A stretch of DNA of 64,000 bases from assembly GCA_963667535.2 (NCBI GenBank), contig CAXXDU010000002.1, positions 1,550,001 through 1,614,000 of the forward strand. The letters run 5' to 3'. The notes below the pieces were generated by a model, which worked only from the letters and a program-made list of their open reading frames with translations, made no database searches and was not told where the DNA came from. The stretch is from UBA5614 sp963667535. GTDB taxonomy: Bacteria > Cloacimonadota > Cloacimonadia > Cloacimonadales > Cloacimonadaceae. The stretch's first letter is position 1; the number at the start of each line of letters is the position of its first letter. A program made the position numbers and the translations under genes. Positions 38,501-45,859 of the stretch are shown here, piece by piece.

Positions 38501-39768
38501 GAGCGACAACCATTACTGCTTTGGACATTGGCTCATCCTTTGTTAGAGTTCTGATATCTCAGATCAATGCAGAGGGAAGAATAGAAATAAAAGGTATTGG
38601 TGAAATACCCTCTGAGGGGATGGATAAAGGGCTTGTTAAAGATATTCAGGCAGTTTCCAACTGCATCAAAACAGCTATGCAAAATGCTGAAGATGCTGCA
38701 GACTGTAAAGCAGAAAATATTTATATCAATATCACAGGAGAACACATTCGCAGTCACAGTGTGATGGGCAGGATTTCCATATCAGGTCCGTCATCCAATG
38801 AGCCTTCAGAAATCACTGAAGAGCATATTGATCAGGTTATTAATGATGCTAAGAATAGTATAAAAACCCAGAAAGGCTTTGAACGTTTACAGATATTGCA
38901 CGGATTACCCCAGTATTTTGATATTGATGACCAAAAAGAGATTTACAATCCTGTTAATATGACAGGTTATCATTTAACTTCGCATGTTTTACTAGTGCTG
39001 GCTGATATTACGTCAATCCGCAATCTGCTCAAATGTGTGGAAGTAGCCGGATACAACGTTGACCCGTCTAATATCGTTCTGAGTCATATAGCAGCCGGGC
39101 TTTCTACTTTGAGTGATGATGAACGCAGACTGGGTGCTGTTTTGATTGATATCGGCGGGGGATGCTGTGATATTGCTTTTTATAATAAAGGTAATCTCAT
39201 CCAGACGTCAGTAACTCCGATGGCAGGCAATAACATTACCCGAGATTTGGCTATTGGTTTGAGAACAACAGTCACTCATGCCGAAAGTGTAAAGATTGAA
39301 TATGGCAATGCAGTTTCTGATGAAGTGCAAGCAACTCAGGAAGTTACGGTTGATGGCATTAGCGGCAGGTCTTCCACAAACGTAAAAGTCAATCATATCA
39401 GCATGATTATTCAAAGCAGATTATCTGAATTCATGGAAACCTGTTACCAGTTTATCAAAGGAGCTTATCCCACAGAACTTATTACTGCGGGTGTCGTTAT
39501 TACAGGTGGCACAGCAAAACTACGCTCTATTGATACATTTACGTCTGAGCTTTTTAATCTGCCGGTCAAGATAGGATATCCGGACCTTTCCAGATTAAGC
39601 GGAGCTATTTCCAGGCTGGAAGACCCTTCTTATGCGACTTCGATTGGACTCATTTATTTTGGCATGGACCAGACTAAGGATCCTAAGCAGTCTTTCATGC
39701 CCAGATTCAAACTTGGTAAGGAAAACATGATAACCAAGTTTTTCAATTACTTAAAAGAATATTTATAA
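38497..39768 (+). CDS. ftsA: Division protein FtsA
   Basis: This actin-like ATPase tethers FtsZ to the membrane. The N-terminal ALDIGSSFVRVLI phosphate-binding block, VLIDIGGGCCDIAFY and VITGGTAKL are actin-fold signatures, and the SHMA-type 1C region lies between them. A C-terminal amphipathic segment (ENMITKFFNYLKEYL) would bind the membrane. 423 residues. GGAGGT precedes the ATG, and the start is coupled to ftsQ. Confidence 0.94.
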   Translation: MRATTITALDIGSSFVRVLISQINAEGRIEIKGIGEIPSEGMDKGLVKDIQAVSNCIKTAMQNAEDAADCKAENIYINITGEHIRSHSVMGRISISGPSSNEPSEITEEHIDQVINDAKNSIKTQKGFERLQILHGLPQYFDIDDQKEIYNPVNMTGYHLTSHVLLVLADITSIRNLLKCVEVAGYNVDPSNIVLSHIAAGLSTLSDDERRLGAVLIDIGGGCCDIAFYNKGNLIQTSVTPMAGNNITRDLAIGLRTTVTHAESVKIEYGNAVSDEVQATQEVTVDGISGRSSTNVKVNHISMIIQSRLSEFMETCYQFIKGAYPTELITAGVVITGGTAKLRSIDTFTSELFNLPVKIGYPDLSRLSGAISRLEDPSYATSIGLIYFGMDQTKDPKQSFMPRFKLGKENMITKFFNYLKEYL

Positions 39769-39794
39769 AGATAAAAAAACGATAGGGGGATACA

Positions 39795-40952
39795 ATGATC
39801 GAATTTGATGACAAGCCATTGCAAATCGGAACGGTAATTAAGATTATCGGAGTTGGCGGAGCAGGTGGAAATGCAATCAACACTATGATTGAAAATAATC
39901 TGAGTGGAGTTGAATTCATTGCTGCAAATACTGATATGATGGATTTACAGAAATCCAAAGCCAAGATGAGACTACAGGTAGGAAAGAAGTCAACCCGAGG
40001 CTTAGGTACAGGAGCAAATCCTGAAGTAGGACGCCAGGCAGCCGAGGAATCTAAGGATGATATCCGCGCCAATCTGGAAGGTGCAGACATGGTATTTATC
40101 GCTGCCGGTATGGGTGGCGGAACAGGCACAGGCGGTGCTCCGGTTGTTGCCAAAATAGCCCGTGATATGGGTATCCTTACTCTGGGTATTGTAAGCAGAC
40201 CTTTCGAATCGGAAGGACTAAGAAGAAAACAGAATGCGGAAGAAGGTATCAAAAACCTGACTGAATTTGTGGATACACTTATCGTGATTCCCAATGAAAA
40301 GCTCAAAGAAATTTATTCCGATATGGGCATCATTGATGCATTCCATAAAGCAGATAACGTCCTGTATGAAGCTGCCAAGGCTGTTTCCGATATTATTAAT
40401 CTCAGCGGCTATATCAATGTTGACTTTGCAGATGTTAAGACAGTTATGCAGAATATGGGTTATGCCTTGATGGGTACAGGCGAAGCAGAAGGCGAATCCA
40501 GAGCTGTGCATGCAGCCAGGGAAGCTTTACTCAATCCGCTGCTTTCTGATGTTAAACTTCAGGGCTGTCAGGCACTCTTAATCAACATCACTGCCGGCAC
40601 CGACATGAAGATGGCTGAACTGGACGAAGTTTCTCAGGTTGTAGTGAGTGAGACAGGTTCTGCCGCCAATATCATTATGGGTCTTATCTTTGACGATAAT
40701 ATGACCGGTAAGATATCCGTAACCATTATTGCTACAGGACTTAGCCACACAGAAGAGCAAATCATGGCTTTCTCCACGATTAAGACAAAACCGATTGAAG
40801 AAGCCAGTCCCGATATCAAAGATATTCTGGAAAGATTGAAATACACTCAACCTGTCCAGACGGAAATACCCACCAATAATTTAAAGGATGACCCGATTCC
40901 TTTATCATCAATGAAAACAGACATACCTTCATTTTTGAAGGCATTGGACTAA
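39795..40952 (+). CDS. ftsZ: Division GTPase FtsZ
   Basis: This tubulin-like GTPase forms the division ring. The nucleotide-binding loops GVGGAGGNAINTM and the tubulin signature GMGGGTGTGGAP are present, with the T7 synergy loop NVDFADVKTVM giving the catalytic Asp. The end TDIPSFLKALD is the short conserved tail that binds FtsA. 385 residues. An AGGGGGAT site precedes the ATG. It is the last gene of the cluster, and a strong terminator follows 58 bp downstream. Confidence 0.97.
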   Translation: MIEFDDKPLQIGTVIKIIGVGGAGGNAINTMIENNLSGVEFIAANTDMMDLQKSKAKMRLQVGKKSTRGLGTGANPEVGRQAAEESKDDIRANLEGADMVFIAAGMGGGTGTGGAPVVAKIARDMGILTLGIVSRPFESEGLRRKQNAEEGIKNLTEFVDTLIVIPNEKLKEIYSDMGIIDAFHKADNVLYEAAKAVSDIINLSGYINVDFADVKTVMQNMGYALMGTGEAEGESRAVHAAREALLNPLLSDVKLQGCQALLINITAGTDMKMAELDEVSQVVVSETGSAANIIMGLIFDDNMTGKISVTIIATGLSHTEEQIMAFSTIKTKPIEEASPDIKDILERLKYTQPVQTEIPTNNLKDDPIPLSSMKTDIPSFLKALD

Positions 40953-40986
40953 ATACAAAAGCTAAGAACTCCTAACTCAGTCTGAA

Positions 40987-41049
40987 ATCGGTTGCTATAG
41001 AACCGATTATGTCACCGGCGGATTTCCCCCTTGCCGGTGACTTTTTTTT
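40987..41049 (+). terminator. Intrinsic terminator of the dcw cluster
   Basis: A first hairpin (atcggtt/aaccgat, 40987-41007) is followed by a 9-bp GC-rich stem (gtcaccggc 41011-41019 with gccggtgac 41033-41041) and eight T residues (41042-41049). This is a textbook Rho-independent terminator. Confidence 0.92.
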
Positions 41050-41092
41050 CCATATAACATATTCTTTAGAATGTTCCTTTTGCAGAAAAGTT

Positions 41093-41117
41093 GTCATCCT
41101 GAGCCTGTCGAAGGACG
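41093..41117. repeat. Dispersed 25-nt repeat, copy 1
   Basis: It begins gtcatcctgagc and ends tcgaaggacg. An inverted copy with one base difference is at 45615-45639. It belongs to the gene-free stretch 40953-41835, which also holds two further palindromes and no credible gene. Confidence 0.75.
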
Positions 41118-41410
41118 AAACTCAATTCTCATTTAATGCCTTCTCTGTTCAAATATGGGATAAACAACTATTCCTGAAAAGAACCTCTTGGGTTCCTCTT
41201 GGGCTTACCCCAGGAGGTTCCCAACAGGTTCTCAACAAGTTCCGTCGTTGAACTCAAATTTCGAAAAAGGAGAAATAAAGAAATAAGAGATTACCCATTC
41301 TCTTTTTCACCAAATCACTTAATCACTGCGAAGCAATTTTTCCCTTTTCAATTCTATGTTTTCCTCCTAATCACTCTTTTATTGATTGTATAATATTACA
41401 GATATTGTAT

Positions 41411-41463
41411 GAGTTACTAAGGGGTATCTAAGGGCTAACCCCTTAGATACCCCTTAGTAACTC
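41411..41463. repeat. Perfect 24-bp inverted repeat with 5-nt loop
   Basis: The arms 41411-41434 (gagttactaaggggtatcta onward) and 41440-41463 are exact reverse complements. Aligned with the arm at 16940-16970, the sequences share the frame GAG-T-CTA-GGG-ATCTAAGGG, and the right flanks match too, so the two are one family. Confidence 0.88.
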
Positions 41464-41715
41464 CTTTAATATTCATAGGATTGTTAAAGGAATATTAGAT
41501 GACTCTCCTATAAGGAACCAGAGAAATATAATTTTTATCTTGCAAGTGGAAAAAAATGAAGTAACCCCGAAAAATTCTTGACATATAAACGCTTATTGAT
41601 TTGCTTTAAATTATAAGATAGGAATTCCTGTAGACTTTAAAATTTTAAATTATTGCAATCTCAGAATGGAATTCTCCTAAAGCCTTTACATTGATTATAG
41701 TACTAAGTGTAGTTG

Positions 41716-41730
41716 CAGACGCCTCGTCTG
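41716..41730. repeat. Short palindrome cagacgcctcgtctg
   Basis: A 6-bp stem around cct, preceded by gtagttg like the ccgcat repeats. It lies about 105 bp upstream of the next gene and could be a dispersed element or an operator. Confidence 0.45.
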
Positions 41731-41835
41731 TAGAAATGATATTATATTAAGTTGAGTAAAGTAATTTTCGATATTGAGACTGATAGATGAAAAACCATAA
41801 ATAAATATTCCAGCAAAATATCCAGGGAGGATAAC

Positions 41836-42867
41836 ATGAAAGCTTATTACATAATACTCAGTTTATTAATATTCGTAGCCTTTTTGAGTGCCACAGTCTG
41901 GCATGTCAATAACGTAACAATCCCAACCGGGGCACCTAATATTTTGAGAGATTTCACAGACTTGCAAGCTGCCAATAACTCATCCAGTGTCGCAAATGGA
42001 GATACACTTTATCTCTATGCCGGGAATTATGGTGGAGCTACTATTACCAAGCAACTCACGATTATTGGCACTGGTTATTTTCTTAGCCAAAATCCCGAAA
42101 CTCAATTCAATACTCAATCTTCAATTGTAGAGGGTATAAATTTCAACACCGGATCTGAGTATTCTGTATTAACTGGTGTAGAGACATCTGGGGTTAACGT
42201 CAATCAAACGGATAACATTACTATTAAACGAAATTATATTCGCGGATGGAGTCCTGCAGTGAGAATAACTAGTTCATACAATATTTTAGTATACCAAAAC
42301 ATCTGTCAAGCTGATATGAATAACTACAACAATATCGATGTAAAGATAGAAGGAATCTACATTAATCCAATTTCAGGAATTCAGATTAAAAATAACATTT
42401 TACTTCAAAATAATTGGAACACCGGGTGTGGAGTGTACAGCGTTGTAGCATGTTTGGTCGAAAATAACGTATTTCAATTATGCAGTTTAGATGTAATAGG
42501 TTCGAATGTTAGAAATAATATTTTGTATGCAGGTGGGTACAATGGTCATGAAACCAGTATTTTCATGAATAATATTTGTGATGGTACTCAATTTGCTCCA
42601 GATGGTGTTAACGGTAACCAATGTAATAAAGATATACCAGGGCAAGTGATTCTCTGGAGTGGGACTACAGATGGTCGGTTTCAATTACGTCCAGGTTCCC
42701 CAGCCATCGGAGCCGGTCTAAATGGAGTTGACTGCGGAGCCTTTGGTGGTGGCACTGCGTATGTACTTTCCGGTATGCCTTCAGAAATACCTTCTGTGTT
42801 TTTCTTTGAGGACAGTTACGTTGGCTACACATATCCGTTCCATATAAAAGCAAAATCACACAAGTAA
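41836..42867 (+). CDS. Exported parallel beta-helix protein
   Basis: A signal peptide (residues 1 to about 19, ending LLIFVAFLSA) heads a 343-residue protein. The middle (about 75-260) has short turns rich in Asn and Ile, such as NITIKRNYIRG, YNILVYQNICQ, GIQIKNNILLQNN and SNVRNNILY, the spacing of right-handed beta helices found in pectate-lyase-like and polymorphic surface proteins. The segment RFQLRPGSPAIGAGLNGVDCGAFGG closes the helix in many secreted proteins of this kind. No lyase catalytic set is evident. GGGAGG precedes the ATG. The repeat protein gene begins 11 bp after its stop, suggesting co-expression. Function unknown; surface adhesion or glycan binding is possible. Confidence 0.75.
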   Translation: MKAYYIILSLLIFVAFLSATVWHVNNVTIPTGAPNILRDFTDLQAANNSSSVANGDTLYLYAGNYGGATITKQLTIIGTGYFLSQNPETQFNTQSSIVEGINFNTGSEYSVLTGVETSGVNVNQTDNITIKRNYIRGWSPAVRITSSYNILVYQNICQADMNNYNNIDVKIEGIYINPISGIQIKNNILLQNNWNTGCGVYSVVACLVENNVFQLCSLDVIGSNVRNNILYAGGYNGHETSIFMNNICDGTQFAPDGVNGNQCNKDIPGQVILWSGTTDGRFQLRPGSPAIGAGLNGVDCGAFGGGTAYVLSGMPSEIPSVFFFEDSYVGYTYPFHIKAKSHK

Positions 42868-42877
42868 GGGTTTTCTT

Positions 42878-45100
42878 ATGAAGACCAAGATGCTGATACT
42901 GGCAATGCTCGCTTTTATATCAGCCTGGTCAGCTATATTAAATCGAGCTGAGTACTTTATTGATACTGACCCCGGTCTGGGAAACGGGATTGAAATCCCC
43001 ATATCTGCTGACAGTCTGATAGATGTAAGCTGGACGATTGATACCGATGTCATGAACTATGGTCCACACATAGCATATTTTCGGGTGAGAGATAATAATG
43101 GGAATTGGAGTTTCAGACATGCCAAGGACATATTCAAGTTTGATGCTTATGCTGAAATTCCACCAGACCCGGAAGCATCACTGCTGGTTAAGCTTGAGTA
43201 CTTTGTTGATGTTGACCCCGGTTTTGACAATGGCACAGCAGTAGTATTCACTCCATCCCTGACTATTGATACAAGCTTTATCATAGATACATCATCTTTA
43301 TCGGACGGTCCGCATAAAGTGTATTACCGGTTTAAGGATAGCCGTGGTCATTGGAGCTTTAGACAAAGCAAGGATATCTTTAAGTTTGTAACTTATAATC
43401 CTATCCCTGCAGATGCGGAACAATCTCCGATTGTTAAGTGTGAGTATTTTATTGATACTGACCCTGGTTTTGGACTGGGTATGAACGTTCCTGTAACTGC
43501 TGACAGCATAGTAGAGGTTAACTTCATAGTTGAAACTTCAGGATTGTCAGAAGGTGCTCACAGAGTATATTACAGATTTCAGGACGCAACAGGCAGATGG
43601 AGTTACAGGCATAATAAGGATATCTTTAAATATGCAGCCTATGCTACGATTCCTCCAGATCCGGAAGCATCACCGCTTGTTAAGCTCGAATACTTCGTTG
43701 ATGTTGACCCCGGTTTTGATAATGGAACGGCTGTAGTCTTTACTCCATCCCTGACTATTGATACAAGCTTTATCATAGATACATCATCTTTATCGAATGG
43801 ACCGCACAAGGTATATTACCGTTTTAAGGATAGCCGTGGTCATTGGAGCTTTAGACAAAGCAAGGATATCTTTAAGTTTGTAGCTTATAATCCTATCCCG
43901 GCAGATGCGGAACAGTCTCCGATTGTTAAGTGTGAGTATTTTATTGATACTGACCCTGGTTTTGGACTGGGTATGAACGTTCCGGTAACGGCTGACAGTG
44001 TCGTTGAGGTTAACTTCATAGTTGTAACTACAGGATTGTCAGAAGGTGCTCACAGGGTATATTACAGATTTCAGGACGCATCAGGCAGATGGAGTTACAG
44101 GCATAATAATGATATCTTTAAATATGCAGCTTATGTAGCAATTCCCCCAGACCCGGAAGCATCTCCACTGGTCAAACTTGAGTACTTTGTGGATGTTGAC
44201 CCCGGTTTTGACAATGGCACAGCAGTAGTATTCACTCCATCCCTGACTATTGATACAAGCTTTATCATAGATACATCATCTTTATCAAACGGTCCGCACA
44301 AAGTGTATTACCGTTTTAAGGATAGCCGTGGTCATTGGAGCTTTAGACAAAGCAAGGATATCTTTAAGTTTGTAGCGTATGATTCTGTCCCGGCAGATGC
44401 GGAGCAGTCTCCGATTGTTAAGTGTGAGTATTTTATTGATACTGACCCCGGTTTTGGACTGGGCATGAATGTTCCGGTTACGGCTGACAGCGTTGTTGAG
44501 GTTAATTTCATTGTTGATACAAGTCCACTGACTTTTGGACCTCATACAGTTTATTACAGGTTTCAAAATCAAGCAATGAATTGGTCAAAAAGGCACTCAA
44601 AGCCGATATTTAAGTTTGACATTTATGCATCAATTCCCGCTGATACTATATCAATGGAGATTACATCAGTCAAGTGGTATATAACTGGTGAGAATAGTTT
44701 CCAAACTGATGTTTATTCTTATTCAGACTTTAATAGTGAATACACAATAGAGCCGTTTATTGCTTTTAGTGTGATGGACTTACAATTACTTGTTCCGTAT
44801 ACGTTACATCTGTATGTGGTTGATTCTAATGGTCATAAAAGCCAGACCATATTCACAGATTTTATTATTGATAGGCGTCCGCAGGTTTTCCAGCTTGAAG
44901 CAGATAGTAATCTCATGCACATAATCTGGAATCCTGTTCCTGGAGCTACCGGATATAAAGTCTATACTTCACCAAATCCTTATGGAGAATATTCAGAGAC
45001 CAATGAAGGAACTATCAATGGCAATGTCTGGACATTTGAGAACAACTATTTAGAAAAGTTCTTTAAGGTTACTTCATTAAAAGAGGATATTAGTAAATAG
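42878..45100 (+). CDS. Exported repeat protein with seven 82-residue units and a C-terminal Fn3-like domain
   Basis: After a signal peptide (about residues 1-19) come seven contiguous units of exactly 82 residues, each starting EYF-D-DPG and containing a YYRF.D..G.WS-R core and DIFKF. Units 2-7 alternate between type A (EYFVDVDPGFDNGTAVVF) and type B (EYFIDTDPGFGLGMNVPV), so the evolutionary unit is an AB pair of 492 bp. About 145 residues follow, including WNPVPGATGYKVYTS, a fibronectin-type-III-like motif. There is no cell-wall anchor or transmembrane end. Similar repeats occur in exported proteins of Cloacimonadota and Bacteroidetes by my recollection. The role is unknown; a surface or extracellular structural protein is likely. 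Confidence 0.8.
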   Translation: MKTKMLILAMLAFISAWSAILNRAEYFIDTDPGLGNGIEIPISADSLIDVSWTIDTDVMNYGPHIAYFRVRDNNGNWSFRHAKDIFKFDAYAEIPPDPEASLLVKLEYFVDVDPGFDNGTAVVFTPSLTIDTSFIIDTSSLSDGPHKVYYRFKDSRGHWSFRQSKDIFKFVTYNPIPADAEQSPIVKCEYFIDTDPGFGLGMNVPVTADSIVEVNFIVETSGLSEGAHRVYYRFQDATGRWSYRHNKDIFKYAAYATIPPDPEASPLVKLEYFVDVDPGFDNGTAVVFTPSLTIDTSFIIDTSSLSNGPHKVYYRFKDSRGHWSFRQSKDIFKFVAYNPIPADAEQSPIVKCEYFIDTDPGFGLGMNVPVTADSVVEVNFIVVTTGLSEGAHRVYYRFQDASGRWSYRHNNDIFKYAAYVAIPPDPEASPLVKLEYFVDVDPGFDNGTAVVFTPSLTIDTSFIIDTSSLSNGPHKVYYRFKDSRGHWSFRQSKDIFKFVAYDSVPADAEQSPIVKCEYFIDTDPGFGLGMNVPVTADSVVEVNFIVDTSPLTFGPHTVYYRFQNQAMNWSKRHSKPIFKFDIYASIPADTISMEITSVKWYITGENSFQTDVYSYSDFNSEYTIEPFIAFSVMDLQLLVPYTLHLYVVDSNGHKSQTIFTDFIIDRRPQVFQLEADSNLMHIIWNPVPGATGYKVYTSPNPYGEYSETNEGTINGNVWTFENNYLEKFFKVTSLKEDISK
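42950..44671 (+). repeat. Seven tandem 246-bp coding repeats
   Basis: The EYF codons begin at 42950, 43196, 43442, 43688, 43934, 44180 and 44426, exactly 246 bp apart. Copies 2, 4 and 6 are nearly identical in DNA, as are 3 and 5; copies 1 and 7 have drifted. This shows recent amplification of an AB pair. Confidence 0.95.
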
Positions 45101-45229
45101 AATTGGATTGCGGTAGTCAAATTGTGTTTATGCGACATTCGAGTCGAGGTCATTACTGCTAATGCTAATAATACTTTACAAAAAACACTCAGGATAAATG
45201 ATGGTTACAAAATATGCAAGGAGAACACA

Positions 45230-45499
45230 ATGGCGTTGAAACCAGAGGCAAAAACAGCTATCATGGCAGAGTTTAAACTCCATGAGTCAGATTCCGGTTC
45301 ACCAGAAGTACAGGTGGCTCTTCTTTCGCAGAGAATCAAGGATATCACTGAACACCTCAAGGTTCATCCGAAAGATTTTTCCACCCGACGTGGTTTGCTG
45401 AAGCTGATCGGACAGCGTCGCCGTTTGCTTGACTATCTTACAAAGAAAGACATCAACCGGTACCGCACCATTATCAAGGCACTTGGTATTAGGAAATAA
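45230..45499 (+). CDS. rpsO: 30S ribosomal protein S15
   Basis: S15 binds 16S rRNA early in 30S assembly. The 89-residue protein has the expected length and blocks: DSGSPEVQVALLSQRI, LKVHPKDFSTRRGLLKLIGQRRRLLDYL and a basic C-terminal tail. I chose ATG 45230 because AAGGAG lies just upstream and S15 begins there; the frame is open back to 45122, but those extra residues do not belong to S15. It lies before pnp, the order seen in many bacteria. Confidence 0.96.
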   Translation: MALKPEAKTAIMAEFKLHESDSGSPEVQVALLSQRIKDITEHLKVHPKDFSTRRGLLKLIGQRRRLLDYLTKKDINRYRTIIKALGIRK

Positions 45500-45513
45500 A
45501 CTATTGCCACTTT

Positions 45514-45547
45514 AAGGGGATAAGCTTTTATCCCCTTCTTTGTTTTT
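45514..45547 (+). terminator. Rho-independent terminator after rpsO
   Basis: A 10-bp stem (aaggggataa 45514-45523, loop gctt, ttatcccctt 45528-45537) is followed by ctttgttttt. Confidence 0.85.
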
Positions 45548-45614
45548 AAGCTCAGCCACTTAAGGCTGAACCATAGCGTGAAAAAAAGTAAGATTCCCGT
45601 CTCGTTCCGTCCTT

Positions 45615-45639
45615 CGTCCTTCGACAAGCTCAGGATGAC
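45615..45639. repeat. Dispersed 25-nt repeat, copy 2 (inverted)
   Basis: This is the reverse complement of 41093-41117 with a single difference (caagctcag here). It lies in the gap 45500-45859 between rpsO and pnp, which otherwise holds only the terminator and the repeats listed next. Confidence 0.75.
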
Positions 45640-45681
45640 TCAGGATAACACAAGCGGAACTCGCTGGAATGTAAAGAAAAT

Positions 45682-45757
45682 GTAGTTCTGCCATTCAGGC
45701 AGGTCTTTCGAATGCAAATCGATGTATAATGAGGCGAAACCGCATAAATGCGGTACT
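45682..45757. repeat. Pair of facing dispersed palindromes
   Basis: One copy (gtagttctgccattcaggca, from 45682) and one inverted copy (core ccgcataaatgcgg, 45740-45753) face each other. Both are related to the element at 16824-16847. Confidence 0.6.
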
Positions 45758-45859
45758 ACATACTATAAGATTAGGGAGAACGGAGCAATACGATGAATGA
45801 AACCCACTCCTTTCATTCACCCTATTGCTTATTCTCCCACAACATTAACCGGAGAATAT

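Noticed and set aside
39743..40306. 187-residue minus-strand frame over ftsZ
   Set aside because: It is opposite the conserved GTPase domain of ftsZ and has the Pro/Ile/Ser bias of antisense frames.
41009..41393. Two short plus-strand frames after ftsZ
   Set aside because: They start in the terminator or in repeat DNA and have low-complexity, Phe/Leu-rich translations without a ribosome site.
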